Source: Cyanobacteria bacterium UBA8156 (lineage in GTDB: Bacteria > Cyanobacteriota > Cyanobacteriia > Pseudanabaenales > Pseudanabaenaceae). Taken from it: DNA of 9,594 bases. This document shows, piece after piece, positions 1 through 6,644 of this stretch. Every line of letters starts with the position of its first letter. Positions within the stretch are counted from its first letter, which is position 1. The stretch is from NCBI GenBank assembly GCA_003456125.1, contig DMPD01000335.1, forward strand, positions 1 to 9,594, given 5' to 3'. A model generated the notes under the pieces. The model saw only the letters and a program-made list of their open reading frames with translations, ran no database searches and was not told the DNA's origin. The position numbers and the translations under genes were made by a program.

Positions 1-21
1 CATTTTTATTTAAAATGACTA

Positions 22-3000
22 TTACATCACATCGGCGGCGCTGAAATTGGTAGCCATGAAATTCAACAACCGGGCAATGTTCACCCCGTTCACCGAGAGC
101 AGGGTATCAGCCCCCGACTGAGTAGCATTTAGGAAACTGGCCCCCACCAAAGTATTGAAGGTCGTTGCTGGCGAAGTCCGAGTCCGGTCTACCCCATCCA
201 CAAAGTCGGCAATGGTGTCGAAACTGCCCGTCGTCCGGATCACAAACAGATCGTTGCCCGGGCCACCAATCAACAGATCGTTGCCCACACTGCCAATCAG
301 CGTGTCATTGCCATCGCCGCCGTTGAGCGTATCATCCCCCAGACCGCCATCGATCGAGTCGTTGCCGCCCAGACCAAACACCAAATCATTGCCCCCAAAC
401 GCGGCGATCGTGTCACTGCCGGCACTGCCCGTCAACTGATCGGCGTTGTTGTTCCCCAACACAATGACCCCCCCCGTGGCCGTCAGCTGCCGCAGTCCCG
501 GTAGAGCGTTGGTATTGCTGGCGTTGGTCAGATTCAGTCCCACCAAAACCGGGTCGTGATCTGAAGAGCGGAACGCATTGGGTTGGAACAAAGCGGGGTT
601 GTTGCGGGGAGGATTGTCGGGATTTTCACCGGGATTCACCACATCATCGTTGTAGTCGAGGGCCGGCGGCTCAAAAGCATTGATGTTCCACTTGGCGGAG
701 CCGGTCACTTGGCTCAACAAGCTAGGGCTGACCAAAGCATGATCCAGGTTGCCCACCTGCCCACCAAACAGATACGAGTAGGTACCGGCCGTACCTAACC
801 GGGTGTAGCCCCCAGCGCGCAAAATGTCCATGGGGTCTTCTTCGGTGTAGGCATTGAAATCCCCCAGCAACAACACATCGGGATCGCCCGTCATGGGCAA
901 CACTTGGTTGCTGACAAAATCCACCAGCGCTTGCGCTTGCTCCCGCCGGGTAGCATTGGAAGCCCCCTGCCCATCGTTTTGGTCGTTGTCCAGCAGCGCA
1001 CCGAACAACCCAGCGTTGGAAGCTTTCGATTTGAAGTGGTTGATGATGGGCGTGAAAATGGCACCGTTGCTGTTGACCACGAAGGTTTGAGCCACCGGCG
1101 CTCGACCGCTTCGGAACCGGCTGTCGTTGGGGACCATGGCCGTACCCACGGGCGTCACCACACCGGGTTTGTAGATGAGGCCCACTTTGATGGCATCGGT
1201 GCCCCCTGGTACGGTGGTGTAGTTGAGCGGGTCGGCTACAAAAGCATAGGTGCCCGGTGCGGTCGCCACATTCAGACGGTTCACCAAATCTTGCAAAGCG
1301 GTGGTGCCGTTGTTTTCCATCTCCATCAGACCCACCACATCGGCATTGAGCTGGGTGAGAACCGCTACGGTCTTGGCGGCTTGTCGCTCAAATTCAGCGA
1401 CGGTGTTGGCGCCGCGGGGTGCCAAGTTGCTGGGCCCGGTGGTCGCGCCGGGCACATTGAGGGTGGTGAAGTAATTCAAGACGTTGAAGCCGACTACCCG
1501 CACGTTGGCGTTACCTACAGTCGGAATGGTGGTCGGCCGCGGCGCATAGTTGATGTTGAGGGGGAATTGCACATTCAGCGCGTCGGTCGGATTGTAAGGG
1601 TTGCGATAAATCCGATAGTTGCTGAAGGCGAAGCCCAAAACCCCCGTCAAGTTGTTGATCGTACTGCCGATGCGAACGGTGTTGGGGCTGCTGGGGTTGA
1701 TAAACGGTGTACCGGTCACCCCCGGACCAAACACCGTGTGCGGAAACGACACATCGCTGGCATCGTCCAGAAAAATCCGGTTGTTGGTGTTGATCGTGCG
1801 TTGAGCATTCACTGCTGCTACGTTGCTGGTGCCGCTGGTGGTAAGACCGCTGGCCACTGCATCGTTGGGATCAATGATTTCGGTGGGCTGCACCTGAATG
1901 CCGTTGCTGGAAAGCTGTACTTGACCGAAGCGCCCCAACTGAAAGTGCTCGATCGCCGTGAGTTGCTGGCTCAGGCGTACCAACATCCCTTCATACTGTT
2001 CCAACACATTGGCGGGCGTATCCGAACCCAGATTGTTGATCACCGCCGGTGTCGGCAGGGGGTTGCCGCTGCTTTCAATGTTGAGGGCGGTAACGCTGCG
2101 CAATACCGCTTGGTTGAAGGAAGGAGAGCTACCGTTTTCTTGAACGGTACCGGTGACGGTGACGATGTCGCCATAGTTCACTGCCGTGTTAGACAACACC
2201 AAAATGCCATCGGAGGTGTTGGGATTGCTGTCGCCGGTGCTGCCGGCATAACCCGTGTCTTGGATGAAAAACCCGTTGATGCCGTTGCTTCCCTGGAAGT
2301 CGCCGATTACCATCCCCCGCACGGTAAAAGTACCAGCCGTGGCCGCAAAACCGGTGCCCTGAATGGTGCCAATGGAGGTGATGGTTGGGGTGGGGGTGTC
2401 GTTGTCGGTGATGCTGGCCACCACATTGGCAATGGGAATCGCATTGTAATTGGTGTCGGTGCTGGTGGCGGTGTGGCTGATGTTGCCAGTGTGATTCCCT
2501 TCTACCGTCGCATCATCTACAGCGGTGACGGTAACCGTCTGAGGTGTATTCCAGTTTTGAGGTGTAAACACCAACGGGTTGGAACTGAGAGACAGCTGAG
2601 TACCAGGATTGAGGTTGATGGTGACGTTGGCCGTGGGCTGGGTATTGAGAACAATGGTGTAGGTGTCGGTGGCACCCCCTTCCGTGACGTTGGTACTACC
2701 GCTCGATTCGGTGATGGTGACTCCCGCCGTTGGTGGCCCGGCTACAACATTACCGCTCACGGTCACCATATCAAACCGCCAGGTGCTGGTGGGGCCATAG
2801 TTGCTCGTTGGGTTGCTGGGGGCATAGGCGGTGGTGCTGGGGGCAAAGTCCGAAACAATGCGGAAAGCAAAGTTGGGGTTGTTGTTGACCGCGGAAATGG
2901 TGCTGAGGTTGGCAGTGCGGTTGTTGTTCCAAGTGTCACCTGTGGTGGCGGTGAAGGTTGCAAAATCGGTAAAGCTAGTGCCGTTGGTGCTGTACTGAAA

Positions 3001-3324
3001 CACGACGGTGTTGGCGGCGGTGTTGCTGTGCCGTTGGTCGAAACTTACTGTAATGTTCTGAAACCCAGTGGTGGGCACAATGAATTGCACCCCAGCGGTT
3101 TTGGGGCTGGCACCTTGAGCCGGAAAGGTCGAGATGTTCCAACCAGAGTCATCTCCAGTCGTAGGATCGGAGGATCCCCCACTAACATCGCCGCTGCCAA
3201 AGGTAGCGGTGGTGCCGCCCACAAGACTGGCAGTACCGGTGCCGGTAGAAGGGGTTGTGATGCCGGTACTGGTGTTGTTGTCCGATGGGCTGGAGTTGAA
3301 ATTCCACTGGGTAAAGATGGCCAT
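22..3324 (-). CDS. NucH/ExeM-type extracellular nuclease with RTX tail
   Basis: A complete 1100-residue protein, predicted to degrade extracellular DNA or other nucleic acids outside the cell. Domains in order: a Thr/Asn/Gly-rich beta-sandwich-like N-terminus (about 1-190); a Calx-beta-like module (about 200-308, ending SITDND); an OB-fold-like module typical of NucH proteins (about 314-415); and an endonuclease/exonuclease/phosphatase domain (about 605-932). The last shows the expected catalytic motifs: GFNVLNYF (N614), LMEMENNG (E668/E670), INHFKSK (H763), LLLGDFNAY (D822, N824), NLDHAL (D861, H862) and SSDHDPV (D922-D924). Eight RTX nonapeptides (957-1028) and a C-terminal tail follow. There is no N-terminal signal peptide, which together with the RTX repeats suggests type I secretion (inference). 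The ATG at 3324 has a good Shine-Dalgarno, GAGGAA. A Pho-box-like array lies upstream. In Synechocystis PCC 6803, nucH belongs to the phosphate regulon. Unlike its neighbours the gene has no HIP1 octamer. The family call is firm; the substrate is inferred. Confidence 0.93.
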   Translation of the reverse strand: MAIFTQWNFNSSPSDNNTSTGITTPSTGTGTASLVGGTTATFGSGDVSGGSSDPTTGDDSGWNISTFPAQGASPKTAGVQFIVPTTGFQNITVSFDQRHSNTAANTVVFQYSTNGTSFTDFATFTATTGDTWNNNRTANLSTISAVNNNPNFAFRIVSDFAPSTTAYAPSNPTSNYGPTSTWRFDMVTVSGNVVAGPPTAGVTITESSGSTNVTEGGATDTYTIVLNTQPTANVTINLNPGTQLSLSSNPLVFTPQNWNTPQTVTVTAVDDATVEGNHTGNISHTATSTDTNYNAIPIANVVASITDNDTPTPTITSIGTIQGTGFAATAGTFTVRGMVIGDFQGSNGINGFFIQDTGYAGSTGDSNPNTSDGILVLSNTAVNYGDIVTVTGTVQENGSSPSFNQAVLRSVTALNIESSGNPLPTPAVINNLGSDTPANVLEQYEGMLVRLSQQLTAIEHFQLGRFGQVQLSSNGIQVQPTEIIDPNDAVASGLTTSGTSNVAAVNAQRTINTNNRIFLDDASDVSFPHTVFGPGVTGTPFINPSSPNTVRIGSTINNLTGVLGFAFSNYRIYRNPYNPTDALNVQFPLNINYAPRPTTIPTVGNANVRVVGFNVLNYFTTLNVPGATTGPSNLAPRGANTVAEFERQAAKTVAVLTQLNADVVGLMEMENNGTTALQDLVNRLNVATAPGTYAFVADPLNYTTVPGGTDAIKVGLIYKPGVVTPVGTAMVPNDSRFRSGRAPVAQTFVVNSNGAIFTPIINHFKSKASNAGLFGALLDNDQNDGQGASNATRREQAQALVDFVSNQVLPMTGDPDVLLLGDFNAYTEEDPMDILRAGGYTRLGTAGTYSYLFGGQVGNLDHALVSPSLLSQVTGSAKWNINAFEPPALDYNDDVVNPGENPDNPPRNNPALFQPNAFRSSDHDPVLVGLNLTNASNTNALPGLRQLTATGGVIVLGNNNADQLTGSAGSDTIAAFGGNDLVFGLGGNDSIDGGLGDDTLNGGDGNDTLIGSVGNDLLIGGPGNDLFVIRTTGSFDTIADFVDGVDRTRTSPATTFNTLVGASFLNATQSGADTLLSVNGVNIARLLNFMATNFSAADVM
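241..456 (-). repeat. RTX nonapeptide repeats inside the nuclease gene
   Basis: Residues 957-1028 of the nuclease form eight consecutive nonapeptides of the pattern GGxGxDxLx. Clear copies are GGLGDDTLN, GGDGNDTLI, GSVGNDLLI and GGPGNDLFV; the first two copies are degenerate (GNNNADQLT, GSAGSDTIA). In known RTX proteins such repeats bind calcium as a parallel beta-roll and fold only after export, when calcium is high. The segment after them (about 1029-1100) is the probable C-terminal secretion region. Confidence 0.9.
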
Positions 3325-3329
3325 GGGGA

Positions 3330-3335
3330 TTCCTC
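3330..3335 (-). promoter_or_regulatory. Ribosome binding site of the nuclease
   Basis: On the minus strand GAGGAA lies 5 nt before the ATG at 3322-3324. This is a good Shine-Dalgarno at workable spacing and fixes the start of the nuclease. Most other genes here lack so clear a site. Confidence 0.6.
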
Positions 3336-3424
3336 AAAGTACGAGCAGGGCTGGGCAGTGTTTACGTTGCTGTCTATTGAGCGGCGACCGACACAGGGAA
3401 ACCCAGCGAACGTTGCCTGCTAAC

Positions 3425-3430
3425 ACCATA
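3425..3430 (-). promoter_or_regulatory. Possible -10 box of the nuclease promoter
   Basis: TATGGT on the minus strand matches TATAAT at four of six positions. It lies 20 nt downstream of the third Pho-box-like repeat and about 100 nt upstream of the nuclease ATG. There is no TTGACA-like -35, as expected for a promoter that depends on an activator bound at a Pho box. The assignment is weak because it rests on position and a partial match. Confidence 0.3.
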
Positions 3431-3450
3431 CCGAAGCAGGGAGAGAATGA

Positions 3451-3480
3451 GGTTTAAGGTTTGGTTAACCATCGGTTAAG
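3451..3480 (-). promoter_or_regulatory. Pho-box-like array (SphR/PhoB-type operator)
   Basis: Read on the minus strand, three octamers follow one another with exact 3-bp spacers: CTTAACCG (3480-3473), GTTAACCA (3469-3462) and CTTAAACC (3458-3451). The cyanobacterial Pho box is described as tandem PyTTAAPyPy(T/A) octamers separated by 3 bp. The three copies here match at about 7, 7 and 6 of 8 positions, and the 11-bp period puts every copy on the same face of the helix. The array lies about 127 nt upstream of the nuclease ATG and points towards it. The only gene on its other side, the 3508-4404 membrane protein, is also on the minus strand and ends before it, so the nuclease is the only sensible target. 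Binding by SphR is inferred from the motif. Confidence 0.6.
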
Positions 3481-3507
3481 TTCGGATTTGAGCAGATTTA
3501 GCCGGCT

Positions 3508-4404
3508 TTAGGTCTCCAGGCGGTCAAAGGGGCCGGCAAAAAATTCTTGGAGTTGCTCCAGATCGCGCTCGGCGGCCATGGCGGTGGGCTTTTGCGATCG
3601 CGTAAGTTGCTCAAACCCCCAGACAAAGCCGGCGTTGGGGGGGGGCAGTGCCGGCAATTGCACCACCGCTTCGTAGCCTTGGGTGTTGTTGTAGCTGTCT
3701 TTTACTTCCCGCACGGTGCATTGGAGTTGGTGAAATTTGGCGGCTTGACTGTACTTGCCGAAAATGAGCGATCGCCCCTCAAACCGGATTTCCCCACGGG
3801 CGCGATCGCAGGTGATTTTCAGGCGGCGAGTCCACATCAAGAGGGCTCCCCCCGTCAACAAAGCGGCGATTCCCATGCCGTAAAACCCTGCCAAGGGTGA
3901 AAAATCCAGAAACTCACCCTCCCAGTTCTGGGCAAACCGGTTGTTCACAAACGCATTCACGCCATCGGCGATCGCCTGGGCCCGGTCTTGGTTCCGCAGG
4001 CTGATGTCGGGAAAACGGTGGCTGCCCCCCCCGAATTGCAGCAGGACATCGTAAACCGTATAGTCCCCGTCTTCGTCCTCGATCAACCGCTCTTGGACGG
4101 TGGCTTGGGTCACGGGGGACAAGGTGGCTTCGCGATCGATGGTGACCCCGGCCGCATTGCGTTGAAAAATGCGACAGGTCACTTCAGCCGTTCGCTCACA
4201 CATCAACAGGTGACGGGTGGGGACATAGCCAAACGTGCCGTACATAAATGAGGCGGGCCACCATACCAAAATGGCGGCTCCCCACAACCAGGCCTTCAGC
4301 GGTGTGTGTTCAAAGGTCCATACCTGGCGATCGCGCTGGATTTTGGCCATGCCCTTTGTAAAGAAACGTATGTACCGGCTCCCCAACTCCAGAGATTCCG
4401 GCAA
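3508..4404 (-). CDS. Unrecognised two-helix membrane protein
   Basis: I do not recognise this gene. The frame encodes up to 298 residues. Two hydrophobic segments are probable membrane helices: about 38-59 (AWLWGAAILVWWPASFMYG) and about 168-191 (SPLAGFYGMGIAALLTGGALLM). Between them lies a soluble domain of roughly 105 residues that opens with a C-x-R-x5-C pattern (C69, R71, C77) and contains an acidic stretch, IEDEDGDY (108-115). After the second helix, basic residues (TRRLK) suggest that the roughly 105-residue C-terminal domain is cytoplasmic, with the middle domain outside. The start is uncertain. The TTG at 4404 has a perfect AGGAGG (4412-4407) but only 2 nt away; the ATG at 4350, starting MAKIQRD, would give 280 residues and keep both helices. 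HIP1 sites at 3594, 3768, 3802, 3968 and 4326 mark it as native. It is transcribed divergently from pebA. Confidence 0.75.
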   Translation of the reverse strand: MPESLELGSRYIRFFTKGMAKIQRDRQVWTFEHTPLKAWLWGAAILVWWPASFMYGTFGYVPTRHLLMCERTAEVTCRIFQRNAAGVTIDREATLSPVTQATVQERLIEDEDGDYTVYDVLLQFGGGSHRFPDISLRNQDRAQAIADGVNAFVNNRFAQNWEGEFLDFSPLAGFYGMGIAALLTGGALLMWTRRLKITCDRARGEIRFEGRSLIFGKYSQAAKFHQLQCTVREVKDSYNNTQGYEAVVQLPALPPPNAGFVWGFEQLTRSQKPTAMAAERDLEQLQEFFAGPFDRLET

Positions 4405-4500
4405 GACCTCCTATACTTTAAGGTGCTGTGGGGCATTCCACGGTGAATTTAAGAAAAACTATTTTTTACAGAAAACTTGTAGACCTTATTGGGGAATCCC
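4405..4500. promoter_or_regulatory. Divergent promoter region for pebA and the membrane protein
   Basis: About 96 bp separates two divergent genes, so promoters for both should lie here or just inside the genes. The block 4447-4480 is clearly AT-rich compared with its surroundings. On the plus strand TATACT (4412-4417) matches a -10 box at five of six positions and could serve pebA with a leader of about 77 nt, but it has no recognisable -35. On the minus strand TATAGG (4415-4410) is a weaker -10; if used, it would favour the internal ATG at 4350 for the membrane protein. Before pebA, GGGGAA (4491-4496) is the likely ribosome contact, 4 nt from the ATG. The individual boxes are tentative. Confidence 0.4.
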
Positions 4501-5223
4501 ATGTATCGACCCTTTCAAGATCGCTTGGAGCGATCGCTCCAGGAGCGGTTTGCGTTGACGGCGCGGCCGATACCGGCGGGTTTGGAGTACTGCCAGAGTG
4601 CGCGGGGGCGGCATCCGGCGGTGGCCCGCAGTTGGTCTTACACCTGTCCGGAGTTGCGCAAAATTCGTTATACCTACATCGATGCTGGGGAGAGTGCCCA
4701 AATTTTCAACAGTGTGATCTACCCTGACCATCGCTACGATCTGCCGTTGTTGGGGATGGATTTTCTCTCGTTTGGCAGCGGCAAAAATTTAATTGTGATG
4801 GATTTTCAGCCGCTGTTTCGGGATGAGGCCTACATGGCGCGCTATGTGGCTCCTTTGCAGGTGTTGCACGATCGCTTTCCGGATTTGGCCCAAAATCTGG
4901 AGATGAAGTTTTACGATGCCAATCAATACTTTTCGCCTTATTTGTTGTTTGCGAAAACCGATGCGGCGACTGTGGGTACGCGAGGATTTGCGGCTTTTTG
5001 TGAATACTTGAGTCTGTATTGGCAAATTTTGGCCCAAGCCTTGCCCAACGATGACCCGGCGGCGATCGCCCGGGTGGCCCAAGCCCAACGGGATTACGAT
5101 CGCTACAGTGCGGAGCGGGATCCGGCATCGGGGTTGTTCAGCAGCTACTTTGGCAAGGAGTGGTCGGAGCGATTTTTGCACGAGTTTTTGTTTGAGGAGG
5201 CGGGGGCCCTGGTGCCGGCATGA
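4501..5223 (+). CDS. pebA: 15,16-dihydrobiliverdin:ferredoxin oxidoreductase (PebA)
   Basis: A 240-residue ferredoxin-dependent bilin reductase. PebA reduces the 15,16 double bond of biliverdin IX-alpha to give 15,16-dihydrobiliverdin, the first step towards phycoerythrobilin. The protein matches PebA along its length: an N-terminal [10 protein letters not shown] like the MFDPFLEEL start of Synechococcus PebA, then [22 protein letters not shown] (61-76), [10 protein letters not shown] (83-92), VMDFQPLF (99-106) and the diagnostic C-terminus [19 protein letters not shown] (203-221) followed by LHEFLF. D87 aligns with the catalytic central aspartate (D84 in Synechococcus PebA), and D207 is the second conserved aspartate. 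The ATG at 4501 is preferred over the TTG at 4489 because the family starts here. Its stop overlaps the pebB start by ATGA. Confusion with PcyA or PebS is unlikely given the motifs and the neighbour. Confidence 0.94.
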   Translation: MYRPFQDRLERSLQERFALTARPIPAGLEYCQSARGRHPAVARSWSYTCPELRKIRYTYIDAGESAQIFNSVIYPDHRYDLPLLGMDFLSFGSGKNLIVMDFQPLFRDEAYMARYVAPLQVLHDRFPDLAQNLEMKFYDANQYFSPYLLFAKTDAATVGTRGFAAFCEYLSLYWQILAQALPNDDPAAIARVAQAQRDYDRYSAERDPASGLFSSYFGKEWSERFLHEFLFEEAGALVPA

Positions 5224-5951
5224 TTTACACCAAGTTTCTGGAGTGGGCGATCGCCCGGCTGGAATCCGAATTGGGGTTGCAGCCCTACCCCATTCCGGAG
5301 GGGTTTGCCCAGAAAACCGCCACTGTGAAGCGGGGGAAGGAGAGCGGCGAGGTAACCACCACCAGTTACGGGGCGTGCCATGCCAAGCTGCGGCAAATTC
5401 GGGCGGCGGCGGTGGATGGGGGGACAGCCCTGCAGGTCTTGAATTTTGTGATTTCCCCCCATTGGGATTACGACTTGCCGTTTTTCGGGGCGGACTTGGT
5501 GACGTTGCCGGGGGGGCATCTGATCGCCATTGATTTGCAACCGTTGTTTCCCGATGCCGATTACCGGGCGCGGTATGGGGCCCCGGCCCTGGCGGTTTGG
5601 GAGCGTTACCGGGAGGCGTTGCCCTGGGGGGGGGATTTCCCCGAGGAAGCGAAGCCGTTTTTTTCGCCGGCGTTTTTGTGGACGCGACCCACGGCCACCG
5701 AGGTCGTGGAAACCACGGTGTTTGCGGCGTTTCAGGAGTATTTGCAGGTCTACATGGATTTGGTGAAGGCAGCCACGCCGGTACCCAATCGCCGGGCGGA
5801 CATTTTGGCGGCGCAACACCGGTACCAGGCCTACCGGGCGGTCAAAGATCCGGCCCGGGGGATGCTGACCCGGTTTTATGGCGAGGAGTGGACGGAGCGC
5901 TACATCCACGGGTTTTTGTTTGATTTGGCCCAGGTGATGCCCCCCACATGA
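5220..5951 (+). CDS. pebB: Phycoerythrobilin:ferredoxin oxidoreductase (PebB)
   Basis: A 243-residue ferredoxin-dependent bilin reductase. PebB takes the dihydrobiliverdin made by PebA and reduces the A-ring diene to phycoerythrobilin, the phycoerythrin chromophore. Seen in the sequence: [18 protein letters not shown] (70-87), [20 protein letters not shown] (88-107), FFSPAFLW (147-154) and the C-terminal [16 protein letters not shown] (209-224) with RYIHGFLF. D92 is the central catalytic-type aspartate and D210 the second conserved one. The ATG overlaps the pebA stop and the TGA overlaps the next start, both as ATGA, which implies translational coupling. Coupling suits the known model in which PebA passes its intermediate directly to PebB. 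A run of nine G residues (5626-5634, residues 136-139) is a possible slippage site, but the frame is intact here. Confidence 0.94.
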   Translation: MIYTKFLEWAIARLESELGLQPYPIPEGFAQKTATVKRGKESGEVTTTSYGACHAKLRQIRAAAVDGGTALQVLNFVISPHWDYDLPFFGADLVTLPGGHLIAIDLQPLFPDADYRARYGAPALAVWERYREALPWGGDFPEEAKPFFSPAFLWTRPTATEVVETTVFAAFQEYLQVYMDLVKAATPVPNRRADILAAQHRYQAYRAVKDPARGMLTRFYGEEWTERYIHGFLFDLAQVMPPT

Positions 5952-6391
5952 AACTCACCCGGCGGGGACACTATGCCGGGTAGGCCCTCTTGGAGGTGGC
6001 GTTGCAGGGGGGCGATCGCCCGGTTTCGGTCACCGAGATGGCCCAGCGGCAGGGGATGCCCCCCCGATTGTTGGAAAAACTGTTGTTGGAATTGCGGCGG
6101 GCCGGTCTGGTGCGTGCCCAGCGGGGGGTGCACGGGGGCTACCGCCTCAACCGTTCGCCCCGTGCGATTTCGTTGGCGGAAATTTTGCAAGCTGTCGGCG
6201 ACGATCGCCACCTTTTGCCCCGGTTGCCGGTAGACGAAGCCCAAACCGATGATTGGGTGGCCCGTTTGGTGTGGGAGCGGCTGGCCCAAAATTGGCAGAA
6301 AACCCTGGCGGCGATCGCCCTGGAAGATTTGTATTACGACGCTTGCAGTTACCGGGCCCGCCGTCACCGGGATACGGAATACACGATTTAA
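5948..6391 (+). pseudogene. Rrf2-family regulator interrupted by an amber codon
   Basis: From the ATG that overlaps the pebB stop, the frame reads [11 protein letters not shown], then TAG (5981-5983), then stays open for another 135 codons to TAA at 6391. The start matches the usual Rrf2 opening (MKLTxRGHYxVKALL), so the TAG stands where a lysine codon is expected, and the preceding Gly stands where Val is usual. After the stop the winged helix is intact: MAQRQGMPPRLLEKLLLELR (31-50) and RGVHGGYRLNRSP, then a helix ending ALEDLYYDACSYRA, typical of cyanobacterial members. Only one cysteine is present, so an IscR-type three-cysteine Fe-S site is absent. Restart at TTG 5990 would give 133 residues without most of the first DNA-binding-domain helix. 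Either the gene is recently broken, a shortened protein is made, or the base is a sequencing error. Family confidence is high; status is uncertain. Confidence 0.7.
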
Positions 6392-6422
6392 TGAACCTTC
6401 ATTAACCGCCGCTCACCGGCGG
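6388..6422. terminator. Inverted repeats at convergent gene ends, possible weak terminator
   Basis: Two structures lie side by side. The first is a perfect 8-bp inverted repeat with a 2-nt centre, TTAATGAA-CC-TTCATTAA (6388-6405). Its left arm contains the TAA of the rrf2 frame and its right arm, read on the minus strand, the TAA of the moaD-like gene. The second is a GC hairpin, CCGCCG-CTCAC-CGGCGG (6406-6411 with 6417-6422), inside the last moaD codons. Neither is followed by a clear T-run, so this is not a textbook intrinsic terminator. Its position where two transcripts meet makes a terminator or mRNA 3'-end function plausible. Confidence 0.35.
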
Positions 6423-6644
6423 CAGCAACGCCACTTCATCGCCGGGTTGCACCCCATCCGCCAAGTCTGCCCATTGCCCGTTCACCGCATACCGGAGATG
6501 GGGCACCCAAGGGGCCAACGCTGGATACTGGGCGATCGCCCCTTCCTGCACCGTTTGCACCGTTGTGGGGGTTGTCAAGTCAAGGTGCAGAGTATCGATG
6601 CCGGCCAATTCGCGCAAAACGGCCAGGAGGCGGACGGTAATCAT
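6402..6644 (-). CDS. MoaD/ThiS-family sulfur-carrier protein
   Basis: An 80-residue beta-grasp protein that closely resembles MoaD, the small subunit of molybdopterin synthase. In that role the C-terminal glycine is adenylated and thiocarboxylated by MoeB and donates sulfur to precursor Z with MoaE. Visible features are the opening MITVRLLAVLRELAG, the mid-region YAVNGQWADL and the C-terminus GDEVALLPPVSGG (68-80), which ends in the required Gly-Gly. No moa, moe or thi gene lies nearby. It starts inside the stop codon of the glycosyltransferase (ATGA overlap), so it is probably translated from that message. A different sulfur-transfer role is possible, since cyanobacteria carry MoaD-like proteins outside moa clusters. 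For this reason I give the family and not a gene symbol. Confidence 0.85.
   Translation of the reverse strand: MITVRLLAVLRELAGIDTLHLDLTTPTTVQTVQEGAIAQYPALAPWVPHLRYAVNGQWADLADGVQPGDEVALLPPVSGG

Noticed and set aside
1..17. An inverted repeat CATTTT-TATTT-AAAATG just past the nuclease stop, considered as a terminator.
   Set aside because: The stem is only six mostly A-T pairs and would be unstable. The window also ends there, so the real 3' end cannot be judged.
904..3423. An 839-codon open frame on the plus strand, antisense to the nuclease.
   Set aside because: It mirrors the nuclease, whose domains and catalytic motifs are certain. The antisense product is Gly/Val/Arg-rich without any recognisable motif; such frames are common opposite GC-rich repetitive genes.
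4465..4482. A TTTACAGA element before pebA resembling one half of the light-responsive HLR1 site (RpaB).
   Set aside because: The second half, after a 2-bp gap, does not match, so only a single imperfect copy is present in AT-rich sequence.
4489..4500. A TTG at 4489 as the pebA start, adding four residues.
   Set aside because: The PebA family begins at the position of the ATG at 4501, and GGGGAA at 4491-4496 is better placed as the ribosome site for that ATG.
5145..5909. A 254-codon minus-strand frame opposite pebA and pebB.
   Set aside because: It is antisense to two genes of clear family, is rich in Arg, Pro and Gly, and shows no domain. The same holds for the shorter minus-strand frames at 4706-5181 and 5900-6367.
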